Positions 33,714-47,200 of a stretch of 64,000 nt of DNA are shown here, piece after piece (within the stretch, counting starts at the first letter, position 1; each line of letters starts with the position of its first letter). The notes beneath the pieces were generated by a model. The model saw only the letters and a program-made list of their open reading frames with translations, did no database searches and had not been told where the DNA came from. Source of the DNA: Macrotrachela quadricornifera (taxonomy: Eukaryota; Rotifera; Eurotatoria; Philodinida; Philodinidae); assembly GCA_022393335.1 (NCBI GenBank), contig JAJEKB010020302.1:246136-310135 (forward strand), in the 5' to 3' direction. The position numbers and the translations under genes were made by a program.

Positions 33714-35698
33714 ATGAAAATTTGTTTCATGGTTTGGTTGTTGTTACTAGGCGGTTGCACTGGTGAAAAATCATTGAAAGTTGATATTTATCCGGGTTTT
33801 GGTTGGGATCACTTGCGATTTCTCGATATGGCTCCAATCTATGATGTGTCAAATTTCAACAGCTCGGATGTGTTTCAACCCTGTGTTGAAATGATTCCTC
33901 TACACGAGACCAAGATCGAAATGGGATCAACTGAAATCGATACATTTGATTCGAATACTAATGAATACTCATCGAATCTAATGATAGGTGGTAGTGCTGG
34001 TTTTGGAGGTTTCAAAATTGGTGGTTCCTATTCGAAGGAATATCAAACAGTAAAAAAAGAACAAGGTCAAGAAAAGACAATTACCCTTCGAAATGAGATC
34101 GATTATCTCCTAGTTGATGTCATTCTTCAGCCATCATGTCGTCTACATCCACAAGTGAAAAAAGAGCTGATTGATATCGCCAAATATCAAGCACTTGGTG
34201 AGGACACATTGGCCACCTATCTTGCTCAGCTGTTTGTCAAAAAGTATGGAACACATTTTACTAGTCGTTTGTATTTGGGTGGATCAATCGTCGAAGAAGA
34301 TTTCATTTCCCATGCCACTTACTCTTCCAGCACTTCAGTGAAAAATGCATATAAGGCAGCAGCAGAAGCCTCTTTTTTGGGTACTTTTAGTCTATCAGCA
34401 AGTTTCAGTTCGGGTTCAAGTCAAAATCAAGCTACAATCAATGAGTATAAAAAGAATATTCAGCGAAAAGTAGTGAATTCCAAGGGCGGGGATGTGTTTA
34501 TCTCAGGTAACCATATGGAAGTATGGCAAACCTCGGTGAAAAACAATCCAGTGATTATTCGACGAGCCATTGAAAATCTCACATATATTATTCAAGCGGA
34601 CAAACTTCCCGAATTAACTGGAAATGCTATAACCAAAGTTCGAAAAGAAATTGATCAAGCGATCAATGCATACGTGGAAATGAATACGATTCGAGGATGT
34701 ATGAATCGAGCTTCACCATCATTTAGTTGGATTGCTAATGTTGATGATAGTTCCTGCGCTCCAGTTCAACAAACTACACAGTTTGGAGGCTTTATACGAA
34801 CTTGCTCAGAAGATTCTCGTATGCCACAGTAAGATAATAGTTAATCTTTACTGAAAAATCTATCAGAAGATATCTTAAATAATATATATTGTTTAGAAAA
34901 TGCTCTAGTCTGCGAATAAACAACTACTATACAGGAAATGATCAGTGTAAATCTGATTTTACTAAATATCTCCTACATACCACAACTCAATATGAATCTA
35001 TATACAGAGAAAATTGCTGGAAATGTGGATTTTTATGGTTGAAAAGATGTTGTGAAAATGTTTACGTTGGTCAAGGACGGCGTGAACTCAACCTCTATGG
35101 ATGCAATCGCAACGTCAGTCAACAGCTTAATTTTTATGGTGGTAGTGACATTCAATCTACTTATGTATTTGGTGGCTTCTACACAACGCAAAAAGTTAAT
35201 CCAGTTACCAATGCTTTCACTTGTCCACCAGGTTTGTCACAAGCATACGACCTTGATGGTATCAAAATATGTTTGGCTGAAAGAATCAATTCGAATACAG
35301 ATTCTCTACCACGTTATGGTGGTATCTATTCATGTCAATATGGAAATATAGCTACTAAATCACGTATCCAAGCATGTTCCGAAGGATACAGTGCCTATGC
35401 TATGGGAACTATCAATGGAAATTGTTTTCTAGAAGTATGTCTGAAATTTGAAAAACTCGTTGTACAACAATTACCAGCCGTTGCTTTACCACCATTCTTT
35501 TCAATAGATACCACCGATTCAAATATTGACGTCAATCAAACAGTAGGAAATGAAACAATCTCCAGTCGAATGTTTAGCGGAGTTTATCTAACTGATACAT
35601 ATAGATCAGCTGCATTGCAATCGAACAATGTTAGATTCGATGTAGTAATTGCAGTTCTATGTATTAGTATTATTCATTACATTTCAACATTGATCTGA
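33714..35698 (+). CDS. MACPF/perforin-2 (MPEG1)-like protein, two exons
   Basis: Exons 33714-34828 and 34897-35698 (68-nt GT-AG intron, in frame) give about 638 aa. There is a signal peptide (MKICFMVWLLLLGGC). The MACPF domain opens with the GFGWDHLRFLDM motif typical of MPEG1 and carries the family signature YGTHFTSRLYLGG (about residues 178-190). Gly/Ser-rich stretches consistent with pore-forming hairpins lie before and after it. The second exon is Cys-rich, with FGGFYTTQ and FTCPPGL segments like the membrane-binding P2 region of MPEG1. A C-terminal hydrophobic stretch (VVIAVLCISIIHYI) would anchor it. By family it is a pore-forming effector of host defence in phagosomes or the extracellular space. 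No lesion seen; single copy here. Confidence 0.85.
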
Positions 35699-37827
35699 AT
35701 TGATATGTAATTCAAAGAAACTATATTGCAATTTGGAATGCTTTTTTAAAATATCAAATATACTTTCTATAAAGTTGATTTTAAATAAAAGGAGAAGAAT
35801 AAACAATCTGAAATGTTCTACAATCAAAAAGAGTATATGCATTTTTATTTGAAAATAATGCCAACTATTATCATTTTTATTTATGCAAGAAGAATCAAAC
35901 ATGGTAGATATATTGCTTGATAGATTTTCTTGAATACTTACAGCCGACAGAAAGAATACAGAGATTGTCTACGAGTGAATTACCCTCGAATTACAGCGCC
36001 ATTTTGCTTAAGTGAACGTATTTATTGCGTAAAAATAGAACTATCCATGAGTGATGGAAATACATTTCTCATACTACAACACTGCTTGATAAATCATTTT
36101 ACTTGCTCGAAATCTTAATTAAAATAAATTATAGCCAAGAAATAAAAGATCTTCACGATGTTCTTGATAAACACTGTCCAAAGTCATATATTTCGATTAC
36201 AACACCAATATCAGCCTATTTTCCAACTCATTCCGCATCAGTTCTCTTTCATTATGACAATATCTCGCGATTTTTATATCGATCACATCTTACGCTATCG
36301 TTTACATGTATTTATCGTCATATGACACTGCAAAATAAGACCAATAGTAGCAGGCTTCCACAATCTTCTCAGTTTCATAACGTCGAACAATATTTGTCAA
36401 GTCTATTCGTACAAAAAAAAATAGTTTTTTTGAAGCTATACAGTACATTTATTGAAAAGAAAAATACTTCGAGAAGTTGAGACATTTTACGAATCTTTTA
36501 CAAAACGAAAATTGAATATTTGCAATAGGCAACAGAAATCATTGTTGAATATCTTGTAGAAGTATTTTGGAAGTGCAAATTTTATTCAAAAATTTACTCA
36601 AGTATTGTATACATGAGAACATAGATTGATACCTTGATTCATTTCTTGCTTGAATATTTTCTTGTTGTATTTTTCCGAGGAATACAGTAAAATCGACTCT
36701 ACTCATTGTATTGTATTCCTGAACATATGTTGACTTTTCAATTCGATTTTGAGTCTTCTGAATGATTTCAGTGTGGTCTTCGTGGTGCCAGTTCAATGCA
36801 ATCAGCTTCTTATAACACGGAGTGGTTCAGAAAAAAGCTTTCCCCTTTTGTATATTGTTGTTTTTTACATCTTTATCATTTAGTTTTTTGTCCAATTTTT
36901 TTGTTATAGATAGAGCTAAGAAAAAGCTAACAGACATTGATAATTTTGTCTTACAAAATATTTTATCATATATGAAAATAAGAAAAAAAATTAATTAAAT
37001 ATTCGGAACATAAAAATCTCCTATAGTTAATTTTGACTTGAAATTGGATATAACTGTAAAACTGCTACTAGTATATTCATCGCGAATAAAATTCTATTTA
37101 AAAAAATTTTTTTCGGTCTACTCTTCATCTTATTATTCGTTCGTTCTTTTCCAGCGTTAAGATTCTCAGATATAATGGAAGACTTTTTCGGTTCGAGTGA
37201 ATTATTTCAACAGCATCATTCTTCTTTTTTACTAGTTTCAGAAATAATTGTAGAGAAAAGTAGTAATTATTGATCACGGTACAATGTTTCAAATCTAAAT
37301 AATCTTCGACTAGTATCATCATTATTTGATTCGACAAAGATAAATTCACTAAACTTTCTCTTACCAATAGCATCATGATCAAATCAAGAATGTAACCATT
37401 TATATCACATCTTGAGTAATAATTGAAATATATCGATGATTATAATTTTATTGAAAAATGATGTAGCTAAAAGCTCATTAGTAGGGAAATTTCACAATAG
37501 GAATTCGAGTATCGTTGACTTGAATTTTACGATTACCAACAAATTGAAATAAATCTATATCCAATTCTTGATATCAATCTCATCATTACTATTGGATAAA
37601 GATGAAAATCGACATTAATCAACTCTCTTCTTTGTCATTATCATTGTCAACTGTAACAGTCATCGATCGACATCATTTCAGTTTGGAAAAAAATTGGAGT
37701 GTGTAGTAGATAATTGTCACCCAGTGACAGATCGAGGATTTTGAAGGGGGGGGAGGAGGGAGGTCATAGGCAAAAAACGCTTTTTGAGGCTATCAGAGGT
37801 TGTAAAGCAATATATTTTTTTTCTTTT
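35699..37827. other. Intergenic, about 2.1 kb
   Basis: No recognised gene. A 125-codon frame at 36,103-36,480 (contains HDVLDKHCPKSYISI) has no known domain and no splice context; it is doubtful. A G-rich run (GAAGGGGGGGG) occurs at about 37,742. Confidence 0.4.
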
Positions 37828-40182
37828 TCATTTGCGATACCTTTTCTTGATTAAAAGAAAAAATGACATATTTAAATGAATTCTAAAATAAAAAATTTCA
37901 TTTGATTTTAACAATCCATGTAGCTGGATAAATGATTGTAAATGTTGGAAAATAAGATTTGTGTAATTTAATTTGTTTCTTTGAATCATTCGTGCACAAA
38001 AACATTTTAACTTGAGTTCAATTGGATATCTTCGAAAAAGACTTTTAAGTCTTTCATGTTCAGCACAATCTTCTGGTATTTTTCCTTGTGCACCAGCATC
38101 GATAAATAATTTGAATATTATTTCAATATCATTCATCTCTTCATCGGTATAATCTTTAAATTCATCACCATCAAAATGTCTATATGTATTCGCAGCTAAT
38201 GCATGTAATGGTGTATTATAATAATAATCAACTGCATTAATTGATACTCGACAGTTTAGTAATAATTGAACTACTGGTAAAGATAGAAAAGTTGGGTCTC
38301 TACCAATATAAGAATTGTTGTGAGTTTGCATAACAGATAAGTGTAATAATGTTTTGTTATCGGCTATTGTACGATAGTCATATTCAAGTAATTGTTGAAT
38401 GTGTTGAAGGAAAATTTTTTCTTGTTGTTGTTTTTCTTTATTATTACATTTTAAAATCTAAAAGAAATAATAAAATACATCTCTCTGATTTCATTCTATA
38501 TGTGAGATTTTTATCCAAAGTGAAAAATTCTTATTCCTAAAATTTGTTTCACTTACTTCTATTCCAATAAATAGAAGATTAAGTATGATATATAAACATT
38601 CATCTGATTCATATTCTTTAACATAAGGAATTTTTTTATTTGATGACCAAATAAAATCTTGTTCATTTTATTTGCTATTTAATTTTAATAGAAGATTTTT
38701 ATTTCTTAAAAATTCATTTTCAGTTGCTTGTAATATTTGTAGAAATGAATTAAATTGAATTTGTTCTGTTCTGTTGCAAGAGATCATTGTTTTCATAATT
38801 CTAGAACATGCCTACAAATTAGATATACATACATTTAAATCAATTTGTGTTTTAATTCGAAGATGATATGCATGTAAATATAATTGGAGAGCACGTTGAT
38901 ATATACCACGTTGTTCATAAGATTGAGTTGGTTGACCAAGTGCACGAAAAAACGAGGATGAGACAGCTAACCCTTCCCATATCATAAGAGCTTCAATAGT
39001 CATGCGATCTCGATCGTCTTTTATCGATATTAACGCTTCAATTGTTTCACATTCTTTACAATGTTTATAAGCTTCAATTGAAGGTAATAAATTATTTTTA
39101 AGAATTGACGCCTGTAAATCTCTATATCTCAGTTTCATCGCCCATAGAAAATAGTGATACGATTTTTGTAAATTCTTTTCACGACAAGTCCATATCATAT
39201 GATAAGATCCAATAAGTTCAAGTTCATCAATAATTTGTGGAAGTGTATACCAAAAATTATTCTCATAATCAGTAAAATATTTTACTATTTCTTCTTGATT
39301 ATTAATACCAGCTATTGTTAATGGTGTATATCCATCATTATCTTTCATAATTTTTGCTTGATACTTTTCGAGTAATAATTTAACAATATTTAATGTTTGA
39401 TCTACTACTCCGTCTGGTTCTAATGTTCTACTATATTCTTTTGAAAACACAAAATATACTCTTCCAAGTGTTGCTTTATGTAATGCAGTTGAACCATCTT
39501 TATTGATTGCATTTACCAGTTTATTGTTGTTATCGTCTAAACTTAGTAAATATTGTATAATATCATAATGCTCATTTTCACATGCAATCATAAGAGATGT
39601 TGAATCATTCGGACCTACATTGTATAAATCAGCACCATTCTCTAGGAGATATTTGACCATATCTAATTGTCCATTATTACAAGCTAAACCTAAAGGTGTC
39701 CAATTTGTCGAACTATAGGAGAAATCTGCTCTATGATTAACATTTCCATTGCCAAGTGATATTAGAGTTTGAGCCACATTTAAATGTTTATTTGCCACTG
39801 CAATCCAAAGAGCTGTCTGTTTATTAAAATGTTCATCATAATATTCATAATCAAAATCATAAGAAGAAGTATAATTTTGTGCTTCAATTACACAATTATG
39901 TGAATAATTTTGCAACAAAAAACGTATAATTGAGTCTTGTCCATAATATGATGCAATCATTAATGGAGTTAAATATATTCCATCTTCAATAGCATAACAA
40001 ACGATTAATGCATTCAAATAATCACTGAGTTTATCTGGATTGATTGAATTTAAAACTGGTTCTAATTCATCCACACAACCATTTTTACATGCAATAACAA
40101 TTTTTTTTAATGTTTCATTGTCAACATCTTTTGATTCTTTAAAATCACCATTACTAGTATATATAAATTGACTATGAGGCAT
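37828..40182 (-). CDS. FEM1-like ankyrin repeat protein with in-frame stop
   Basis: On the minus strand, ATG at 40180-40182. About six N-terminal ankyrin repeats (YLTPLMIASYYGQ, NWTPLGLACNNGQ, GSTALHKA, GYTPLTIAG) are followed by the FEM1 linker (ELIGSYHM...YFLWAMKLRYRD). Two C-terminal ankyrin repeats (NKTLLHLSV, NTPLHALAA) lead to LKCFCARMIQ, matching the FEM1 order. By family FEM1 is a CUL2 ubiquitin-ligase substrate receptor. A clear intron lies at 38458-38556 (99 nt, phase 0). Two stops interrupt the middle: TAG at 38812-38814, which could be the end of a 21-nt GTATGT..TTGTAG segment, and TAA at 38668-38670, which has no splice explanation. It is probably a pseudogene or carries one null mutation; otherwise the frame is preserved throughout. 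Confidence 0.75.
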
Positions 40183-40879
40183 ATTTCAACAGGATTGAAA
40201 CGAGTACCAACACGTTTAAACATTTTCTTTATGTGGTTTTTTCCGACAGAAAAAAGAAAGAATAATTCAAGTAGTTTTAATATAGACTATTGGTGTACAA
40301 ATATCCACTTCTGTATATATGTGTTATAGTCTTATACAAATAGATGGCGAAAGAATATAGATAAGTATGAAAGAAACTTTTTTGTTTTTTTTTGTGTTCT
40401 CTTTTATGAAATATTTTTCTTTTTGCATTCTGCTTTAATATTTTTGCTATTCATATATACCATGAGACTTGCTACGTGTATATCATCCAGAACAATAGAA
40501 TCGAAACATACTGTAAAGATATATCAAAAGTCATGTAATGACGAAAGAATCTGTACAAAGTTCTAACAAAATTAAATAAAAATCTAAAGATGTTCACGAT
40601 AGTTGCCAGTATTATTTATTCCAAGATCAATCCTTAAAGACACAATTTATTAAAAATTTTTAGATATCTTGAAATCTACATTAGCTAATCAAGTTTCACT
40701 AATTTAATCATTTAAACTACGCTTGATAAATTCTGTACTATAATTAATAACATTGGATGAATATGAAGTCACCGATGATTATCAAGCATTTTTATGTATT
40801 TTCAACCTGATTTCCCTATTCTATTAACAAAAGATTTTGAACAATTTTCAATACCGTACTTGTACTCTATAGCAGTAGG
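40183..40879. other. Intergenic upstream of FEM1-like gene
   Basis: AT-rich, nothing recognised. Confidence 0.5.
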
Positions 40880-41118
40880 TGTCGGAATCTATTTTTTTAG
40901 GATTTATTCGGTTTTTTTAATAAATTCCCAAAGATCTTAAAATAAATTCCACATAACTCTTATTGAGGGTGAGGGCGAAGTGCGGGGGATGGGGGGCAAG
41001 AGTGAGGGTGCGGTGAAATATTAATACAGCTATATAGTCTCAATAAATCCTTAGTAAATAAATAAATCCCAATAAGTCCCGCAGAAGAAATAAATCCCAA
41101 AAAAATAAGTCCCGGTAC
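40880..41118. mobile_element. MITE-like element with GTACCGG termini, copy 2
   Basis: Same family as 13050-13413: the left end is degenerate (GTGTCGGAATCTATTTTT) and the right end is ATAAGTCCCGGTACGCCCTCA. It shares the TTATTGAGGGTGAGGGCGAA, GTGCGGGGGATGGGG and AGTAAATAAATAAATCCC blocks, but with fewer tandem units (about 240 against 364 bp). Confidence 0.7.
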
Positions 41119-42192
41119 GCCCTCAATCATGTCTTATATAATATATGTATCTCTTATTAATATTCTAAATTTATCAAAAACATGTAAACAATTATATATC
41201 GAATATTCCAAAATAATTGAAATATCATTTATTTTGTGAATATTTCCGTATGAAAAATCTTTTTTTATTTTTTATATATTTCAGCATGAACAAATAATAA
41301 AATATTGTTTATTTTATTACAAGATGCGGCATTGAAAATTCTACAAAAGTTACATTAGTAAGATTCTTATCACAAAATAAAATTTTGAATCACTATATAA
41401 TAATTATCTAGATAACTTTATCTAACAATAGAAGTAATTTAAACACATGGTTCTTATATCATTAGAGATCTATTAACTATATATATTCAATGTAATTAAA
41501 ATCGGTGATTAATCATCAAATTTTATTGTCAAAGAGTATATAGAAAAAAAGATTATTTTTCTTATTTTTATAATATTATATTAATCCAGTCCGTATATCA
41601 TTAATATAGACAGAATCTATTAATTCACTACTATTCATGTATATATGAAATTCTAATTATTGCTTATAGTTGGACAAAAAAAAGCTAAAGGATTAAATTC
41701 TTAAATAATTACATACTATAAAAGGTTAAAGATAGGTCATTGTAAAAATAAGGACATTTTTATCTTTTTTTCTTATAATGTAAATCGAGACATGAAAATT
41801 TGATAGTGATTCAAATATTTATTATAATTATGAATTTTTTAATTATCAAAAAAAATATCGGTTTGAAGAAAATAAAAATATTTTTATTCATTTTTCAATG
41901 TATTTATATTTGATTTGCTCGAAGTCATTAGACGGATGAGAATATATGAAACAATATTACTATGTCTAGAAATTTAATTATATACTGCTTAGATTTATCT
42001 AAACATAAATATAATATTTTTTCTCTTTTTTTCATTTTATATGAAAACTATTCTTTCAAGGTTAGTATTAAGATAAACAGATATAGGTTGAGATTAGCTA
42101 TATGCATCACTGATTTAATTATCTTTTCTTTGAAATTTTAATTAACAAATACATTTTAACATTGAACAGTAATATCTTCATTGAATTCAAGA
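41119..42192. other. Intergenic upstream of receptor gene
   Basis: Very AT-rich, no gene or clear promoter motif seen. Confidence 0.5.
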
Positions 42193-43215
42193 ATGTCACA
42201 CTTGCATACATATAATGATTTAATCACAATATTAAACGATGCATCGAATCAAATTAATCGTTATTTATCAATATTAATCTTTATTTTTGGTATTATTGGT
42301 AATATTCTTAATATTTTTGTTCTTTTACATCGAACACTTCGATCGAATTCATGTGCTTCTTTTTTTCTCGTTTCATCAATTGCTAATATTATTTGTATTA
42401 TTAGTGGTCTAACTTCTCGAATGTTATCTGGATGGGCTGCTGATCTTACGAATACAATTGAATGGCTTTGTAAAATGCGTATTTTTATTGTTTGGACTTC
42501 AAGAACATTTGCTATGTGGACTCTTATGTTAGCTATGGTTGATCGATGGCTTTTATCATCTAGTAAAGCTCATTATCGACAAATGTGTACATTAAAAAAT
42601 GCTCGTCGAGGAATGTTCATTATTTTCTTGTTATCATTACTTGTCAATGCTGATGTTATCTATTGTTATGAGGCAAATCTCATAAATACTCCATTGAAAT
42701 GTTATTCAAAAACGGAATTATGTCGTTTAATTACAGATTTTACTGTTTGGTGTATTATCTATACAATTCCAATATGTTTAATGATTGTATTTGGTTTATT
42801 GACTATAAGAAATATTCGTCAAGTTCAAAATCGTCGTATACAACCAATAGCTATTGTAGCAAACGTAGGTACTACGGAATCAAAAATAAAATTGACGAAT
42901 TTACGTTCAGTACAAGTAAAAAAGATTGATCAACGTTTACTTCAAATGCATCTTATTCAAGTAATTGTTCTTACTATACTCAATCTATTCGTTGCTACTC
43001 AAAGATTTTACTCAACTATAACATTATATAATGATAAATCTTCACTTCAGATTTCTATAGAAAATTTTATTTTTAATATTGCTGTTCTTTTGAATTATAC
43101 AGCTACTGCATTACCATTCTACATTTTTACATTATGTGGTGGAACGATATTCCGAAATGCATTTTGGGATATAATCAAAAAAGTCATTCATTATATAACA
43201 TGTCAAAATATATGA
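42193..43215 (+). CDS. Rhodopsin-class G protein-coupled receptor
   Basis: Single exon, 340 aa from the first ATG (an earlier in-frame TTG is not needed). Seven hydrophobic segments can be traced. TM1 carries the GN pair (GIIGNILNIFVL). TM3 begins after the conserved Cys (WLCKMRIF) and ends in DRW (about residues 117-119), the DRY equivalent. TM7 has LNYTATALPFYIFTLCGG in place of NPxxY. Asn-rich N-terminus; Lys-rich third loop. It acts at the plasma membrane with an unknown ligand, and resembles the large peptide-receptor-like families of bdelloids (inference). Frame intact. Confidence 0.8.
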   Translation: MSHLHTYNDLITILNDASNQINRYLSILIFIFGIIGNILNIFVLLHRTLRSNSCASFFLVSSIANIICIISGLTSRMLSGWAADLTNTIEWLCKMRIFIVWTSRTFAMWTLMLAMVDRWLLSSSKAHYRQMCTLKNARRGMFIIFLLSLLVNADVIYCYEANLINTPLKCYSKTELCRLITDFTVWCIIYTIPICLMIVFGLLTIRNIRQVQNRRIQPIAIVANVGTTESKIKLTNLRSVQVKKIDQRLLQMHLIQVIVLTILNLFVATQRFYSTITLYNDKSSLQISIENFIFNIAVLLNYTATALPFYIFTLCGGTIFRNAFWDIIKKVIHYITCQNI

Positions 43216-44249
43216 TTCTTATTTCGAATAAAATCTATATTATGAGAGATAATTTAGTTTGAATAGTTGAATTTTTAACTACGAGAGATTTTAGATGATC
43301 ATCTCGTTACAATAGTACTGATTAATTCATAATGCAAAATGAATATAAAGTGTATACTCAATATGAACTATATAGTAACATCAGTAGTGTCAAACTTGAA
43401 ATTTGAATTCAAATATTTAACCATTCAAATACATCACATTTCATCCATACAGCTTATCACCAACCAGGTACCTATCACATATATACCGTGCTATCATACT
43501 CTTGAATATTTGAATTCAAGTTTTAAGTTTAATATATATGATATTCCAGGAGATTTTTTACGAGGAGGAACGTTTTAAACTTATCCGATGATACTAGAGA
43601 AGTTCTAATAAATCTTTGATTTTTATTGAATATTTTTAATACGAAATCACTTTAGAAATAAATCACCCAGCCTAGAACCGAAACCAGTGCAGTTCTGCCA
43701 AAAACTGATTACAATTTAAACAGCTAAAATTTCCATGAAACAACAAGAGTTCGACTTTATCTTTCTCATCTATTGACATAAAAGGTAATGTCTAGCTTAT
43801 TCGAATAATGTTCGAAGATACTTCTTCCTTATCATTCCTCAGTTCGTAGAATCCATCTCTTATGGACACGCTGTTATCGCTGATTCTTTTATTTATTCTC
43901 GATGATGACACATAACTTGATAGATTTAAGTTACAGTAAGTCTCCATTTCTTTTCTCGATAACAATCCTTTCATTGCGATATCAAAATGGCTACATGCTA
44001 TGCTAATCTACTGGTAATTATACTTCCTAGATAATTTGTTTCACAAAGAATTTTAGTTGATGCTTTCGAGTCTCAAAGTCAGGAAAAATTATTAACACCA
44101 TTAAATTGGTTTAGAATAAGAAGAATGAAAAGGTACATCTATACGAAGATGTGAACATAGAATTTTAGATTGATTTTGAGCACAATATCATGAACTTTTG
44201 ACAATTGATATTACTATATGATTTTGTTTTGATATCTATTTAGCGAGCT
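43216..44249. other. Intergenic
   Basis: No gene recognised. The ATG at 44250 is preceded by CTATTTAG, so an upstream non-coding or coding exon of the next gene may exist within this interval. Confidence 0.4.
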
Positions 44250-47200
44250 ATGTTACGCTCTGAAGCTAAACCACAGATTGTGATAACGCAACAAACACTA
44301 TTCGAATCAATAATGCTCATTCAAGGTATAGATGAAATGGTACCAGCATGGCATTATATTTTAGTTCCATGTGACAAGAAGCCATTTTTGAAGGCTAAAC
44401 CCAAAGGTAGCGATGTAAACACAACCGACTTTGGTCGTTTTATCGAATATCAGGATAGTAGAGGCAGAACTCAAAAAATGTCTGGCTGGGGAAAAGATCC
44501 ACCTGAACATTTTCAACAATGGCTGAATGAAAACTATAGTATGTATCACATAATCGTTTCGTATTCCTTGCAATATCAGAAAGTTTTCTTTTATCTTGAA
44601 AAAATAGATCGACTTTCCTGTAATAAAATCGATAAACTTTTTTGATCAACGAGAATATTCATTCATTTCTATCAAAACTGTTTAGTGTAGTAGCATGTAA
44701 CTTACTCAATCATTTTCATTCCTCACATTATTTGACTTGTGATAAAGTTCATGAATTATATCTCAAAGCATTGAGACGTTCTACTATCTATCTCAAAATA
44801 GAAGACACGTCACGGTTTTTTTATTATCTCTTGATAGAAATGAGATAGAGACCTGCGGTTTTTACCATTAGAAAGAGAAATGTTGCGGGTCTTGAAACAC
44901 CTAAACTTGATCCCTCTTGCTTTATTATCAATGGAGATTTTTGAAAAACTGTAGTTTTCAAATTTTTCATTACCGTTTTGATTCTGAGGATACCAGATAA
45001 TAGCCCCACCTTTTTTCTATCGAACAAAATTAACTCGAATTTTGCAGACTTTCTTATGAAATGCTACACCTCATGCGCTGAATGCCCGAAAATGTTTGAT
45101 TTTTAACCTACTCAGTGCTTTTTATCAACTTTCAGATGCCCAAATCAACGTATATAAGCTTTTCAAATATCCTGAGTATTATGGCATCATTTATATTGAT
45201 TCATCACCCACCATCACTTCTCGTCTCTCATCCAACATCCTCATTCGCAAGGATGGTAACTCTATGAAACAGTATAAATGATGCCAAAATACTCAGGATA
45301 TTTGAAATGCTTATATTCGTTGGTTTGGGCATCTGAAAGTTGATAAAAAGCACTGAGTAGGTTAAAAATCAAGCATTTTCAGGCATTCAGTTCATGAGGT
45401 CTAGCATTTCCTAAAAAAGTCTGAAAAAATACGAGTTGATTTTGTTCCAGAGAAAAAAGATAGCGCTATCATCTGGCATTCTCAGAATGAAAACGGTAAT
45501 GGAAAATTTGAAAACCACAGTTTTTAAAAAATCTTCATTGCTAATACAGCAAGAGAAGGGGGCAAGAGGGATCGAGTTTGGGTGTTTCAATAGCCGCTAT
45601 ATTTCTCTTTCTAACGGTAAAAATCGCAGGTCTCTATCTTGTTTCTATCAAGAGTTATTCAAAAAACCGTGAGGTACCTTTTAATTTGAAACAAATAGTA
45701 CATCGATTTCTCTTTTAATTAGGTGCAGTTGCACTAGATGATAATACTACACTGACCTACACTACTGATGATATTCGTTTGTGCACAATACAACGTTCGG
45801 AACCCAATCAACTAATTGGAATTTTTCGGCGTTATCATGTTCAACGTCGTTTTCATTTTCTCATGTTATTCGCTGAATACCAGTCTACATTGGCTTATCA
45901 AGGTGGACTTCGAAATTTTGATCGCATTATTGAGCTAAATGGTGTGAATGTAGAACAAGATTCATTTGAACAACTTTTTCAGCGTGTCAACTCACAAAAA
46001 CATCTTCCACTTGAAATCCTTGTTTGTGATCCATCGACTTATGAATATTATAAAACAAATAATAAATCTATTCATCGTTATCTTCCAACTGTTCAATGTC
46101 TTAAGCCTGTCTATGATACATCATGTAATTCATCTTCACTTTTTCTCTGATTCACATCAATTCTTTCTTTAACCATTTTAGTGAATACAAAAATGACAGA
46201 CAAATCATTGATGATTGTGAATGATGATATTTATTGTGTTGTTCAATGGAAAGAAGAGACAAAGGAGAAGATGATTTCTATTGTACCACAATCCAGCATT
46301 TTTAAATCACCAGATTTTATTCATATCAATGATATTTGTGTAATTGAATATGAAGGAAATTATTGCAAAGGAAAAATTCTTTACAAAGGTCAATTTGATT
46401 TTTTTATGAAGATTTTTGGTTAATATCAAGATTCAAAATCTTTTATAGGTTTACGTGATAATTGTGAGATAATTCAAATTAAGCTACATGATAAAGAATC
46501 TTTGATGGATAGTATGAATCTTATTGAAGAATATCAATTTTTAAGTATATTTTCGTCTAGATCTAACGGTGAACACATCGATCATCAGCACTAATAATGA
46601 CAGTTTAGATATCATCGATCAAAATGATTTGTATCGATCAATGACATGTTCATCAACAGAGACAATACCTACATTATCTTGTCAAGAAACACAACAGGTT
46701 AATTTGATAATGTGTTCATCTGTCTGATGAAAAGAAATTGTTCTTTTCTTGTAGGAAAACACTTTGATGAAAATGATGACGTCAATGGAAATAAATGTGA
46801 AACCATCATCTATAATTCAAAGTAAATTATTCATCAAAGAGATATATAGAATAGAGTATGATAGCATTTGAGTTTAATTATTATCAAGTCAACATTTGTC
46901 TCTGATATAACAGATAAATTTTTTGAAGAAAAACTTTTTCGACTATTGATTAAGTCATATAGATAAAAATGACATCATTAAATTGAGAGAATGTCTTATT
47001 AAATCATTTTCGATATTCAAAATGGTTACAAGAGATTATTTTATTATCTTTGTTGATGTTTAGACACATCAACTCGATTAGAAGATCTTGCCAATGAAAT
47101 ATTATTGGATATATACGAGTATATTGATATTGATAATCTTTATTGTGCTTTTTCGAATCTTAATCTTCGTTTTAATTATGTTCTTTAATCGATTCCAAAT

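Noticed and set aside
36103..36480. 125-codon ORF as a gene
   Set aside because: No recognisable domain, splice context or duplicate to support it; kept only as a note in the intergenic entry.
44361..44649. Minus-strand frames opposite the WHYILVP exon
   Set aside because: Shadow frames of a well-supported plus-strand exon ending at a GTATGT donor.
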